DNA of 64,000 nucleotides from Methylorubrum populi (GTDB taxonomy: Bacteria; Pseudomonadota; Alphaproteobacteria; Rhizobiales; Beijerinckiaceae), in the NCBI RefSeq assembly GCF_002355515.1, contig NZ_AP014809.1:2938501-3002500 (forward strand), given 5' to 3'. Of the stretch, positions 47,806 to 58,199 are shown in pieces. The position numbers were made by a program, and so were the translations under genes. The notes below the pieces were generated by a model. That model had not been told where the DNA came from and ran no database searches. It worked only from the letters and a program-made list of their open reading frames with translations. Every line of letters starts with the position of its first letter. Positions within the stretch are counted from its first letter, which is position 1.

Positions 47806-48280
47806 CCTTCGATCCCGTTGCGGCGAGGACGCCCGGTCCATCGCCCACCCACAACACCGTGCGCCCCGGTCTACGTTCCGGCCCTCCGACGCGTCACGCC
47901 AGGATCCCGCGGTTGTCCACGGATTCCGTTCGGGACGGTGCCGCTCGCGCCAGCAAGACACTAGGGCAGGCGCTCCAAGATTGGAACATAGAGAGAACGA
48001 AATCGGTGTTGGCCGGCCCATCCGGAGGTCCCTGCCTCGCCCCGTCCCCACCGAACCCGGAGGGGCGGCTCATGCCGGAGATCTGCCCGACCGGCGTGCC
48101 CTGCTCAAAGCCCTGGGCCGTCCCGTACCGGAAGCGGCGCGCGGTCGCGCGTCGCTTGCATCGCCAGCTGTGGCCCGCCGGCGGTCACTCCCGGCGCGCG
48201 GATACAGCGGCCCCCGCCCCGGCGGCACATGGCGGGCCGGGCGAGGGGGCACGAGCGGGCCGGGCGAGCCGCCGTGGCCC
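47806..48280. other. intergenic stretch
   Basis: About 475 bp with no supported gene; likely contains the promoter of the dNTPase-NTase unit on the minus strand and decayed DNA. Confidence 0.4.
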
Positions 48281-48802
48281 TCACGCTGGTCCCGGGCGTT
48301 CCTGTGCCTCGGGATCCGGGCCTTCCGCGCCCGGCGCCGTCACAGCTACGGCGACCGCAGCACCGACGATGGCGCCTCCCAGAGCCGCCGCCGCCAATGC
48401 CGCAGGTGCCGGCGGCCGACCCTTGACCGCCTCAGCCAGGATGGACTTCGCCTCGGCCTCGCTCTCACGCACGGCGAGCATCAGCTTGGGACCGAACTTG
48501 AGGACCGATCCGGCACCCTCGTGGTGGATGGCGGGGCTCGGCGGCTCGACCTCGCGGACGCGTTCGGCGCTGACCATCATCTCGATGGCGCCCTCGGGAG
48601 GGGTCAGCCGAGCCATGGCGGCCCCGGCTGCGGCGAACTTCGCGGCAAGGGACGCCACCGTTTCCACGGAATAGATCCGGTCACCCGTGATGCGGAGCAT
48701 CACCGCATCCTTGAACTCGTGGTCAAAGGCCTGCCGCATCCAGAGCAGCTCGTCCGGAGCGATAGACTCGACATCGCCACCCGGCATCCTGACGATCACC
48801 AT
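48281..48802 (-). CDS. hypothetical protein with C-terminal hydrophobic segment
   Basis: Protein of 173 residues. The ATG at 48802 follows AGGGGGAG; an in-frame ATG at 48820 lacks a site. The N-terminal half is soluble (DVESIAPDELLWMRQAFDHE, RITGDRIYSVETVASLAAKF), the middle basic-acidic, and near the C-terminus an Ala/Val/Gly stretch (APAALAAAALGGAIVGAAVAVAV) could span a membrane. No family recognised. A tail-anchored or membrane-inserting protein is possible. Confidence 0.6.
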   Translation of the reverse strand: MVIVRMPGGDVESIAPDELLWMRQAFDHEFKDAVMLRITGDRIYSVETVASLAAKFAAAGAAMARLTPPEGAIEMMVSAERVREVEPPSPAIHHEGAGSVLKFGPKLMLAVRESEAEAKSILAEAVKGRPPAPAALAAAALGGAIVGAAVAVAVTAPGAEGPDPEAQERPGPA

Positions 48803-48828
48803 GTCGGCTCCCCCTGGCATCTAAGCTC

Positions 48829-49345
48829 GACAACACCTTAACATCTCCCCCGCCGTGGACGACGGGGATTTTCGGGAACCGCGAGGTCCCTTCCAGTCGA
48901 CAGCGCGCTTGGCTCCCGCGGCTCCTCGCATCCACGACGCTGCACGCGGCGCATGTCCGGCTCGTGAACCGAGCCGGAACGGTCGCGACCTGACCGCCTC
49001 TCTCCTCAATCTTGTAGCTCAGGATCGTCGCGAACTGATGCCAGCGCGCGTTCAGCATGGCGCCGTTCAGCCCTGCCTTCTGCCGGACGTTGCGGCCCGG
49101 CTCCTCAGCCGACGCCGAAGCGGCGGGCGACGCCCAGGGCCTCGCGATGGTGGAAGTCGCGCCGGATGCGGGCCTGCCGCGCCTGCAGGCGCGCGACGCG
49201 AACTTGGGCCCGGCGGCGTCGGTTCGAGCCGCGCTTGCGACGCGAAACGACCTTCTGCGCCTTCCGCTTCCGCGCCTCGATCCGCCCCAGGCTCTCGGAC
49301 AGCGTCGTTCGCTGGCCGGTCGAGAGCGCGAGCGTGGTGGTGGCA
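48829..49345 (-). pseudogene. decayed tnpB (IS200/IS605-type accessory nuclease)
   Basis: Read on the minus strand across several frames: LALSTGQRTTLSESLGRIEA, KRGSNRRRRAQVRVARLQAR, then NVRQKAGLNGAMLNARWHQF, ATILSYKIEERGGQVATVPA and FTSRTCAACSVVDARSRGSQ. These align by eye with the intact TnpB at 56967-58199 (LSTGERLPNV..., KGSNRRRKVKARLARQ, NVSQKRGMNRSILDAGWGKL, QFVRYKAERAGGELICVDAR). Frames are broken and the zinc-finger end is degenerate, so it is a relic of a related element. Confidence 0.7.
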
Positions 49346-49354
49346 CCACGCCGC

Positions 49355-50743
49355 TCAGGGCAGGGGGCCGGTTCCCGGGTCGGGCACGGCCGACCGCGTC
49401 ATGAAGAACCGCTCCTTTCCCTCCGCCCACGCGAAGCCGACGCGCGCCAGTTCGGCAACCGGTGGGCCACCGTCGTCCGCGGCGAACCTCAGGGTCACCC
49501 CCAACGCGTCTGCGGTCTCGACGAGCCAGTCCGAGAATTCTTCCGGAAGCCGGCCACCGGCGCGGCAGGCGATCACGAGCTGGTCCTCCGCATAGGCATC
49601 GAGCACGAAGCCGTCGCCACCGTCCCGTTGCAGGATGCGGCGCATCAGGCGGAAGGAGGCGGTGTCGAGTTCCGGCGGAACATGGGCGTCGAGACACGCG
49701 TCCACCTCGGCCCAGGCGGGCTGGTCGACCCGGTGGCCCGGTCCGACGAGATCCTCCGCCCTGTGCCGCATCGAGCCGACCTGAAGGTCGAAGCAGGTGG
49801 CGACCGCAAACCGGACCCCGTGCCGCGTCAGGACCGCCCGAGCCCGCCCGCACAGGTCGCCGCTGCGGTCGACGGCGACCTCCGTGACCTCCAGCCCGGG
49901 ATGGCGCCGCAGCACGGTTTCCAGCGCCGCTCCGAAGCCGCCCCAGATATCGCCCTGCAGCCCGTCGAGCAGGCGACGGCGCCAGGGTGGCCCCGCCAAG
50001 CCCCGCTTCCTCGGACCGCCGACCGGGGGTGACCGCAGGACCGGCGCGGCTCGGGCGAACGCGGCGCTCCGGACCGCTCCGAGCTCCGCCTCGAAGACGG
50101 CGTCCGCCAGGCGCAGCACGAGGGGCGCGAGCGCCTTCCTCGCCGCTTTGCGGAACTCATGGGCGGCCGACCGCACCTGACGGGCACGCGTGTCGTCGCG
50201 TGCGCCCGAATTGTACCCGACCGCTCGCGAGCGGCCCGCACCCTGGGCGAAGGTCCGGGCTTCGAGGGCCTCGACCGCGCGCATCAGGATCGGGAGCGCT
50301 TCCAGGAAGCGGACGGCGCCGTCGAGGTGCTCCCGCGCCGTGGTGTGCTCCGGGACCTCGCCCGCGATCTGTCTCACCGCCGCGAGGAGGCCGGAGACGT
50401 CCCGTGGGTCCCGCAGTTGCGGCAGTGCGGAGAAGGCGGCGCGATGGAGTGGGTTGCGCGTCCTCGCGAGCGGCACGACGATCCCGTCGAGCCACGTTTG
50501 CCTGAGGTGCTTGCGCAACCCGACATCCAGACCGTGCAGCTTGGACCGCAGGATGCCTCCCGCTCGGCTGGCGGTGAGAAGGTTGTCCAGCAACACGTTC
50601 AGGATCATGCCCGATTCGGGCGGACAAACCGCGACGATGGCCCGCATCGCCCGCCGGATTTCCCCTTCCGGGACGGAGGGCATGCCGGCGGCAGAAGCGT
50701 CGGGCGCGTTCGAGGCATACGGGACGTGGCCGGAAGGAGACAT
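49355..50743 (-). CDS. large hypothetical protein, 462 aa
   Basis: From the ATG at 50743 (MSPSGHVPYAS). The first ~250 residues are mostly helical, with LDNLLTASRAGGILRSKLHG, LRDPRDVSGLLAAVRQIAGE and a basic patch (RKRGLAGPPWRRRLLDGLQG). The C-terminal ~180 residues alternate strands and helices (VTEVAVDRSGDLCGRARAVL, VRFAVATCFDLQVGSMRHRA). No membrane segment and no known motif recognised. It is flanked by a tnpB relic and gene-poor DNA, typical of accessory cargo. Confidence 0.6.
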   Translation of the reverse strand: MSPSGHVPYASNAPDASAAGMPSVPEGEIRRAMRAIVAVCPPESGMILNVLLDNLLTASRAGGILRSKLHGLDVGLRKHLRQTWLDGIVVPLARTRNPLHRAAFSALPQLRDPRDVSGLLAAVRQIAGEVPEHTTAREHLDGAVRFLEALPILMRAVEALEARTFAQGAGRSRAVGYNSGARDDTRARQVRSAAHEFRKAARKALAPLVLRLADAVFEAELGAVRSAAFARAAPVLRSPPVGGPRKRGLAGPPWRRRLLDGLQGDIWGGFGAALETVLRRHPGLEVTEVAVDRSGDLCGRARAVLTRHGVRFAVATCFDLQVGSMRHRAEDLVGPGHRVDQPAWAEVDACLDAHVPPELDTASFRLMRRILQRDGGDGFVLDAYAEDQLVIACRAGGRLPEEFSDWLVETADALGVTLRFAADDGGPPVAELARVGFAWAEGKERFFMTRSAVPDPGTGPLP

Positions 50744-51845
50744 GCGAGCACCGGAGGGTTGGGACGGAGCCGCGCCGCCGGGGATCGGGCACCCCAGCGG
50801 GGCCCGCCGGGACCGCCGCTCGCGAGTGGCGCCGGCCCGAATCGACAGAGTGCTGCTCCGCCCGGGAGCACGCGTTGATCGTCCGGGCGGTCGTGAAAGG
50901 GACAAGCTGCGACCTGCCACCCCGATCTTCGGCCAGGAGTCCGCGAGGGGAGAGGCGCGTGCCAAGCCAGACCTGGCCCGGGCAGCCACAGGATTGCGCA
51001 GCTCTCAGGCCCAGCCCCAGTCCGGCGAAGCTCGGGGAGGGCGGTGACGTGGACCGGGAGTCGACCGGGGTCTGAACCCTCCGCGTGTCTCACGGCCGCC
51101 CGGAACCCGCGACCTGTATCGGGGCTCTGCTTGGGGGGGAGCCCACGGTCGAGCATGGCGCGGCGCCCGGCGGGTTCGTCGGCCAGCTGGCCCTCCGAAG
51201 CACGCACCGGTCGGCCACCGGCCCGCGCCTCCTCCTTGTCGGGCGAGCGGAAGCCGGCGGGTCCTTCCGGGCCCGCGGCGTAAGCGGGGAGGGAACCTGG
51301 GCCGGAGGCTGGGTGGCGGATTGCGCGGGCCGGCTCGCGCCGACTTGGTCGGAGGGGCCCGAGCCGCGACCGATGTTGACCGGACCCGTACCCCGCCTGG
51401 CGGAGGTGTCATGGCTCGGCGAGGGCGCCCAGGTCACGGACCGTGACCCGTGCCCGGGCCGCCCGAGGCGGGCACGTGCATCTCGACGAGCAGACGAGGC
51501 GCCGGGCGTTTCGCATCATCGACCGGCCGGGGGCTGGGACGGGCCCGGCGGGGCCGCGGTCGCGCCGGTGGCGGGCGGTGCATCGCTGCCACGAGGAGGG
51601 CGACGCTCGTGCACGCCTTCTCACGGCCCTGGTTTTCTCGACATTGACGCCTTCAGGCAGCTCGCCGGTTGCGTCATGCGAGCGGCCTGCCCCCGACGGC
51701 CGGCGCCCCGAGGCGAGGGCATGCCGCGGCCCCGTATCCGGGGGCCGCGGAGCAGGGACACCGGCCCCTGAATCGGGGGCGCTTGGCTCTCCGGGTCGGA
51801 CGCTCGGGCCCGACGGGCGCCGGCGGGCCCAGGGCCCCGCCGGGC
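50744..51845. other. 1.1-kb stretch without a supported gene
   Basis: Very GC-rich. Open frames occur on both strands, but they are rich in Pro, Arg, Gly and Ala and have no ribosome site or domain. I see no repeat array or RNA gene. Confidence 0.45.
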
Positions 51846-52580
51846 CTAGCGACGGCCGGCCGCCATCCGGCCAACCAGGTTCCGGCCGGCCTTGCCCCGC
51901 AACGTCCAGGCGTGAGCCCGTGACGCTCCCGGCGGGACGGCGGGCGGCGCGGTCCGCACCGCGTCCACGTCACGACCGCGCGGGGACGTGTAGCAGGCGG
52001 CGATCCAGGCATGCACCGCGCCGACGAGCGCCGCCATGGTGACGGCGCTTCGCCCCTGACCGTCGCGACAGGAACCGGACCGGCCCAACAGGGCGTTGAG
52101 GTGCGCTTGTCCCGGCAGTGCACGTGCGGGCCGGTGCAGGACCTGGATCCCCATCCGCCACGCGGCCTCGTGGAAGCCCGTGTCATGGTACCCGACGGCG
52201 TGGTCCACCACGATGACTTCCGGCACGCCAAGGCACGGCCAGACGGCACCGAGCCCGCCTGCCGTGCCCGAGCCGTCACCGAACAGCCCGAGGACATCGA
52301 CCGGCCGGCGCCGCGCCGCGTCGAGGGCCGCGGCGACGACCAGGCCCGTGCTCTCGTCGCGGGCCAGCGTCATGTGGACGACATCGAGGCCGAGGTCCGC
52401 GACGCGAACGGCGAGGGCTGCCTGGCTGATGCCTACGCACGCCAGCGCACGCGGGGAGGGGGCGCTCACGGGCACGCACCGGCCGTGCGCGTCCGGCGGC
52501 ACCTGGCGGCACGATGCTGCCCGGGCGGCATCGTCGAGGGAAGGGGAGGAGGTGGTCGTTTCCTGGTCACGGATCTTCAT
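51846..52580 (-). CDS. hypothetical protein, 244 aa
   Basis: ATG at 52580 with GGAG upstream; a longer frame to 52952 has Pro/Thr/Ser-rich shadow composition. The protein has regular alternating strands and helices: AVRVADLGLDVVHMTLARDE, GLVVAAALDAARRRPVDVLG, LGVPEVIVVDHAVGYHDTGF. The spacing suggests a Rossmann-like or RNase H-like alpha/beta fold. I do not recognise the family. Confidence 0.5.
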   Translation of the reverse strand: MKIRDQETTTSSPSLDDAARAASCRQVPPDAHGRCVPVSAPSPRALACVGISQAALAVRVADLGLDVVHMTLARDESTGLVVAAALDAARRRPVDVLGLFGDGSGTAGGLGAVWPCLGVPEVIVVDHAVGYHDTGFHEAAWRMGIQVLHRPARALPGQAHLNALLGRSGSCRDGQGRSAVTMAALVGAVHAWIAACYTSPRGRDVDAVRTAPPAVPPGASRAHAWTLRGKAGRNLVGRMAAGRR

Positions 52581-52680
52581 CGGGGAACTCCGGCATGACG
52601 GCCGCAGGGGCGGCCCGTCGCTGGACAGGGGGCTCCCCCGGCCGGGGCCGAGGGAGGGGAGCGCACCGCGGTGCGGACGC

Positions 52681-52854
52681 TCAGCGGTCGGCGTCGTCGG
52701 CGTCGGAGGGGCCCCGCCCGTCGAAGTCGGCGGCCCGGCGGCCCAGGGCACGCGCGACGTCGCCGTCCCACCGGTCGAAGTCGGGGTCGAGGAAGGCGGC
52801 GGAGACGGGGTCGTCGTCGGCGCCGGTGAGGCCACCGAAATCCAGGTCGTCCAT
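52681..52854 (-). CDS. very acidic small protein, 57 aa
   Basis: A short frame that begins MDDLDFGGLTGADDDPVSAA and ends in SDADDADR before a TGA at 52681. A GAGAGGAC site precedes the ATG at 52854. Of 57 residues, about a quarter are Asp, and a central WDGDVARALGRR part is amphipathic. The composition recalls DNA-mimic or charge-neutralising proteins, though nothing further can be read. It lies 100 bp upstream of the 244-residue gene in the same direction and may be in one transcript with it. Confidence 0.5.
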   Translation of the reverse strand: MDDLDFGGLTGADDDPVSAAFLDPDFDRWDGDVARALGRRAADFDGRGPSDADDADR

Positions 52855-53122
52855 GGGTCTTGTCCTCTCGCAGGCGAAGGGACCGGGCCCGCCTGCCGTG
52901 AGGGCGGCGGGTCCTCGGCGATGGTCGCCAACGGGATCCAGGACGGGCGCAACGAGACGCTTGCGCAGGCGCGCAGGTGCGGCTAGGGTACGACTGTCGA
53001 TCCGAGGGGCCTGGCAGCCTCCCGGAGGAACCCGTTGGCCTTGGCTGGCCGATCCCGAACCCTAGGGTGCGGGATGCCTGACACTCGCGGCAGCTGCGAC
53101 ACTGAGAGGCGAGTTCAGGGTA

Positions 53123-53156
53123 AAGCGCGCGGCCCATGGGCCGCGCGTTTCTTTTT
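53123..53156 (+). terminator. palindromic Rho-independent terminator
   Basis: Stem CGCGCGGCCC / GGGCCGCGCG (centre AT) extended by AAAG/TTT, followed by TTTCTTTTT. No coding frame ends upstream on the plus strand, so it may end a small RNA transcribed from about 52,990-53,120. Confidence 0.7.
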
Positions 53157-53392
53157 GCCCGTCCGAGACCTGGTGTCCCGGGTCGGCCCGAACCAAGGGC
53201 GGGCCGCGAGCGCGCCCCTGCCTGACCGGGCGGTCAGCCGACGGAGCGTTCGGGCAACGGGTCCAGGCCTGCTTGCGGTGATCGGCCGCCATGCGCGCCT
53301 CCATCATCCATGGCGAATGGTACCATGTTCCGGCAAGTTTTTACACCCGCGGTGTAGGTTGCCTGGACTGACTTTGCCGGGTTGGTTAAGGT
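53157..53392. other. spacer between the terminator and the coiled-coil gene
   Basis: About 240 bp without a supported gene. Confidence 0.4.
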
Positions 53393-53893
53393 TCAGGCAC
53401 CCGCCGGCCCTGATGTCTCCGACCGCCGTCGTCTTGCGCCTACTTCCGCCCGGGGCAGCGGGTACCATCGGCGAGCGAGCTCGTCGTGGCGGACCAGGCC
53501 GAGGCGCTTCAAACGCGTTTTCGCCTTCTCGGACGCGTCCTTGCTCATCTGGGCGTCTCGGACGGCATCGTTCAGCTCGGTTCCGGACAGGCCGGCCTCG
53601 CCGGCCCGCTCCAGCGCCTCCACGATGACCGTGGCCGCGCGACCGAGGACCACGGAGGACGCTCCCGCGCGCTCGGGCCTCCCTGGCGGGGGCGGGGATG
53701 CCGGCGCCGCGGGCAGGGGCATCGGGACGGTCTCGGTCTCCGCCTTTGCCAGAAGCTCCTCCATGCGCTCCTTCTGGAGGTAGAGGAGCGCCAGCCGCGA
53801 CGCGGTGGCGCGCAGGGACCTGTTCTGCTCCTCGACGAGCTTCTCGATCTCCTCCTCGATGCGCCTGACCGCGGAGCGAAGGTCGTTGAACAT
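53393..53893 (-). CDS. coiled-coil plus winged-helix-like protein, 166 aa
   Basis: ATG at 53893 with AGGGGAG upstream. Residues 1-50 are a charged coiled coil (VRRIEEEIEKLVEEQNRSLR), then a Pro/Ala linker (~58-75), then a C-terminal domain of about 70 residues with a winged-helix pattern: IVEALERAGEAGLSGTELND, DASEKAKTRLKRLGLVRHDE, LARRWYPL. It may be a small DNA-binding regulator or part of a silencing protein. Family not recognised. Confidence 0.65.
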   Translation of the reverse strand: MFNDLRSAVRRIEEEIEKLVEEQNRSLRATASRLALLYLQKERMEELLAKAETETVPMPLPAAPASPPPPGRPERAGASSVVLGRAATVIVEALERAGEAGLSGTELNDAVRDAQMSKDASEKAKTRLKRLGLVRHDELARRWYPLPRAEVGARRRRSETSGPAGA

Positions 53894-54592
53894 GTGAGCT
53901 CCCCTTGCCCGCAGCGCAGCAGCCCCGGACGAAGCTACCGGCCAGGGCTTCCATGGCCGTGGCCATACCTACGGCACCTGGCGGCCGACGGCAAGCATTT
54001 CTGGCCATGGCCGCCCGGGGAACGCCGGTAAGGTTAAGAAAGCCTTTCGCCCGGTGCCTGTCCCCCATCGGACTGCCCCGGCCGCGGCTCGCCGCACTGC
54101 CCGGACGGATCCCGGGGCCGACACTTTCCCGGTCTCCGGGGCAGGGCCGCCGAAGTCCAGGGCCAGGCGCCGGGGGCGGGGCTTCCGCGATGCCCTCCGC
54201 CGTTGGCGACACCTGGTCGAACGGGAGAAACGGCGCCGGTTATTCCGGCATGGCCATGGCACGGGCCACCCATGGCCATGCCGCGCCGATCCTCGTCCGA
54301 CGCCGAGAGATCCTGCGGACCCGCACCGTCGGCGCAACCGCAAGGCTCGCCGGCGGGCCGGAGCCGCGCGGGCCCGGCCGCGGCTCCCGCAAGTCGCGCC
54401 TCGCGATGCCTACAAGCGAGGCCGGGCCAGGGGTGCGCCCCGGCCCGCGCGCGGCGTGCCGGCGACCGGCCCAGGGCCAGTGCAGCGGACGGTCGCGCCG
54501 GGATGCCGACCTCGGAACGCCCCGTAGGCATGCCTTAACGGTTCACCTCGATACGTTCGTCCGAACGGCGGCGCAGCGAGCCGCCCCTCCCG
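53894..54592. other. 0.7-kb stretch without a supported gene
   Basis: GC-rich, with CATGGCC-type words repeated several times (for example around 53950-54010 and 54247-54275), but no array with regular spacing. No convincing frame. Confidence 0.4.
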
Positions 54593-56912
54593 ATGACGGC
54601 CGCTCGGAACGGCCGGGCAGTGGACGCGCGCATGATCCCGCCTGCCGATCACGAGGCCGAACGCCTGACGGCCCTGCGCAGCCTCGGCATCCTCGGCTCG
54701 CCGCCCGACCCCGATCTCGACGCCCTCTGCCGCCTCGCCGCCGAGCTGCTCGGCACGCCGACCGTGGCCGTCTCCCTCGTCGACGCAGAACGGCAGTGGT
54801 TCGTGGCGGGCGTCGGCACCTTCGCGGTCAGCACGCCCCGGGATGCCGCCTTTTGCAACCACGCCATCCGGTCGGACGAGATCCTCGTGGTCGAGGATGC
54901 CGGGCTGGACCGGCGCTTCGCGCGCAACCCGCTCGTCACCGGGGCGCCCGGCATCCGGTTCTACGCCGGCGCGCCCCTCAGCCTCAGGCACGGCGTGCGG
55001 CTCGGCACCCTCTGCCTGATCGACACGCAACCGCGGGCGCTGGACGACGGGGGGAGGCGCCGGCTCCGCGACTTCGCCGCACTCGCCGTCTCGCACCTGC
55101 GCTTGCAGGAGACGGAAGTCGCCTTGCAGGCGCGCGAGAACGAGCTGCGCCGGGCCAACCGCGACCTCGGCATGGCGGAGCGCTGGGCCAAGGTCGGCCA
55201 TTGGCGCATCGCGTTCCCCGACGAGCGCATCACGTGGTCGGACGGGATGTACCCCATCTTCGGCCGTCCCCCCGAGGCCGGGGCGCCGACCAAGCAGGCG
55301 GTGCTCGACACGTTCCATCCCGAGGACCGCGAGGACGTGCGCGTCCGCCTTGAGCGGACCGCCATGGGGGGTGAGGACTACGAGCATCGGCCGCGCTTCA
55401 TCCGCACGGAAGGCGAGTCCGTGTCGCGCTGGCCCACGCGGTCGCCGAGCGCGACGCCACGGGCGAGGTCGTCGGCCTCTTCGGTGTCTGCATGGACGTG
55501 ACCGACCTCGTCCGGGTCGAGGAAGACTTGCGCGCGACCTCGGCGCTGCTCCGCGCGACCTTGGAGCACATGGACCAGGGCCTTCTCATGGTGGACGCGG
55601 CACGGCGCGTCCGCGTGCACAACCGGCGCGCGCTGGAGCTTCTTGACCTGCCGGCGGAGCTGCTGCGCGGCGAGCCGAGTTCCGAGGCGGTGCGGCGCCA
55701 CCAGGTCGCCCGCGGCGAGACGGCGGAGCTGGCTGACGCGCCGCGTCCTCCGGGACCCGCGCAAGGAAGGGAGGCCGACAGCCGGATCCACGAGCGGGAG
55801 CGCCCGGAGGGAACCGTCCTTGAGATCCGCACGGTGCCGCTCGACGGCGGCGGGATGGTGCGCACCTACACGGACATCACCGCGCGCAAGCGGGCCGAGG
55901 CCCAGATGCCCACCACGACCCCCTGACCGGCCTCGCGAACCGGGCCCGCTTCCGCGAGTGCCTCAACCGACGGCTGGCGGAGGTCGGTCACCAGGGCGCG
56001 ACGTGCGCGGTGCTCTGCCTGGACCTCGACCGCTTCAAGGCGGTGAACGACACGCTCGGCCAACCGGCCGGCGACGCGCTGCTGCGGGGCGTCGCCGCCC
56101 GGATGCGCGGCCGCCTGCGGAAGCAGGACATCCTGGCGCGGCTCGGCGGGGACGAGTTCGCCGTCCTGACCGCGCCCGTCGCCCACCCGGCGCAGGCCGC
56201 CGCCGTGGCCGCACGCCTGGTCGGGGCCCTGCACGCGCCGTTCCGCATCGAGGGGCACGAGATCACGGTCGGGACCAGCATCGGGATCGCGCTCGCGCCG
56301 GAGCATGGCCGGGACGGCGACACGCTGTTCAAGAACGCCGATCTCGCGCTCTACGCGGCCAAGGATTCGGGCCGTGACGGGTACCGGTTCTATACCCCCG
56401 CGATGGGCGAGGCCGCCAGCGGCCGGCAGCGGCAGGAGCTCGACCTGCGCGGCGCGCTCGCGCGGGACCAGTTCGAGCTGCACTACCAACCCGTGGTGGA
56501 CACGCGCTCGTTCGCGGTCGCCGGGTTCGAGGCGCTGATCCGCTGGACGCACCCGACCCGAGGCCGCGTCCCCCCGGACGCCTTCATACCGGTGGCCGAG
56601 GAAACCGGGCTTATCGTGCCGGTCGGCGACTGGGTGCTCCGCAAGGCCTGCGAAGACGCGGTCCGGTGGCCGGGGGACGTACGCCTGGCCGTCAACGTCT
56701 CGGCCGTCCAGCTGATGCGGCCCGGCCTGGTCGAGGGCGTCGTCGCGACGTTGGCCGCGGGTCGCCTGGAGTTGGAGATCACCGAGACCGCGCTCCTGCG
56801 GGACAGCCCACCGGTCCTGCCCTGCCTGCACGCGTTGCGAGGCCTCGGCGTGCGCGTGGCGCTCGACGACTTCGGCACGGGGTATTCCTCGCTGAGCTAC
56901 CTGCGGAAGTTC

Positions 56913-57060
56913 GGTCATTCGTCATTTGGGGTTGCTGGCCCCATCTGACCTTCTCCAGCGCCGCCCTCAGGCGGCGAGGAGCGTCCCGGGACGACGCACG
57001 GCCCGACGGCCCACGTTGGCGTCCCCGAGGGGCTGACCCCCCTCGCTCGCGGCCTTGACC
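56913..57060 (-). ncRNA. predicted omega RNA region of the tnpB element
   Basis: In IS200/IS605 elements the guide RNA overlaps the tnpB 3' end and runs to the right end, with the guide read from flanking DNA. Here that region has the CGCCGCC/GGCGGCG hairpin over the stop codon, and the guide would be the minus-strand copy of the EAL gene just below 56913. The 5' limit is a guess from family knowledge. Confidence 0.4.
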
Positions 57061-58199
57061 GCGAGACCTCGGTCGCGGATCACCCCGGCCGAATTCACGT
57101 CCCGATGCTCGTCCAGCCCGCACGGGCAGACGTGCCGGCGCAGGGACAGCGGCTTCGCCGCCACCGCCCCGCACTGCCGGCACTCCTGCGACGTCGCCCT
57201 AGCGTCGACGCAGATCAACTCGCCACCGGCTCTCTCGGCCTTGTAGCGGACGAACTGCACGAGCTTGCCCCATCCCGCATCCAGGATGGACCTGTTCATT
57301 CCCCTCTTCTGAGAGACGTTCGCTCCCGGCTCATCGACCGTGCCGACCGCCGAGCGGGTCATGTTCCGGATGCGCAGGTCCTCCAGCACGACGAGCGGGT
57401 GCTCGCGCGTCAGCCGCGCCGAGACGCGGTGGAGATGCTGGTCGCGAGTGTTGGCTACGGCGCGAAGCTGCCGCGCCAGTCGCGCCTTGACCTTTCTTCG
57501 CCGGTTCGAGCCCTTGCGGCATCGGGCAAGGGCCCGGCGGGAGACGCGGATCTCGCGCTGGCGGCGAGAGGCGGGACGGACGTTCGGGAGACGCTCGCCG
57601 GTGGACAGCGTCAGCAGCGCCTCCACGCCCAGGTCGCCGCCCACCGCCTCGCCGAGCGGCGGCGTGGCCGCCACGACCTCGGTCGTCTCGATGGTGAAGC
57701 CCACGTACCAGTGCCGGCCCTTGCGCGTGAACGTCACGCCCAGGATCTTGGCGTCGGACGGAAGCGCCCGGTCGTGGTTGAGGCGGATCGGCCGGCCGAA
57801 GCCCTTGAGCCGGATGCGGTCACCCTCGTGTCGCAGGCCGGTGGCCTCCAGCAGGCCGAAGGTGCTCCAGCGCGAGGCGGGCTTGAACCGCGGGAAGCCG
57901 GGCTTCAGCCCCCGCTTCACCCGTCCGAAGAATCCGGTGAAGCCGTCCTCGACGCGCTTGAGCGTCCAGCGGCCCATGGTGACCGGATCGGCGCCGTGGC
58001 CCTTCGGGTCGTCGGTGCGGATGACGGTGAGGCTCTTCTGCTGGTCGAAGCGGGTGATGGCCTTGCGCCCGAGCCGCCAGGCGTCGCGGCGCTCCTGCAG
58101 GGCGGCGTTGTAGAGCAGGCGCTGGCGCTCCAGCGCCTCGGCGAGGAGGCGGTGCTGGGCGGCGGTAGGCCTGAGCTTCTGCTGGTAGGTCAGGATCAC
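56967..58199 (-). CDS. TnpB RNA-guided endonuclease (IS200/IS605 OrfB)
   Basis: Protein of 410 residues, GTG start at 58199. It has the N-terminal helix-turn-helix/WED region (MILTYQQKLRPTAAQHRLLA), RuvC-I GGDLGVEALLTLSTGE, RuvC-II VVLEDLRIRNMTRSA, zinc finger SQECRQCGAVA...HVCPCG and RuvC-III DEHRDVNSAGVI. The three acids (Asp, Glu, Asp) are in place, so it should be an active RNA-guided nuclease, ancestral to Cas12. The guide RNA is expected from the gene's 3' end and the right end of the element. Confidence 0.93.
   Translation of the reverse strand: MILTYQQKLRPTAAQHRLLAEALERQRLLYNAALQERRDAWRLGRKAITRFDQQKSLTVIRTDDPKGHGADPVTMGRWTLKRVEDGFTGFFGRVKRGLKPGFPRFKPASRWSTFGLLEATGLRHEGDRIRLKGFGRPIRLNHDRALPSDAKILGVTFTRKGRHWYVGFTIETTEVVAATPPLGEAVGGDLGVEALLTLSTGERLPNVRPASRRQREIRVSRRALARCRKGSNRRRKVKARLARQLRAVANTRDQHLHRVSARLTREHPLVVLEDLRIRNMTRSAVGTVDEPGANVSQKRGMNRSILDAGWGKLVQFVRYKAERAGGELICVDARATSQECRQCGAVAAKPLSLRRHVCPCGLDEHRDVNSAGVIRDRGLAVKAASEGGQPLGDANVGRRAVRRPGTLLAA

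Noticed and set aside
53950..54275. Repeated CATGGCC-like words as a possible repeat array
   Set aside because: Spacing is irregular and the word is self-complementary and common in GC-rich DNA.
53905..55353. Long plus-strand open frame overlapping the GAF-PAS gene
   Set aside because: The recognisable GAF and PAS sequences are in a different frame.
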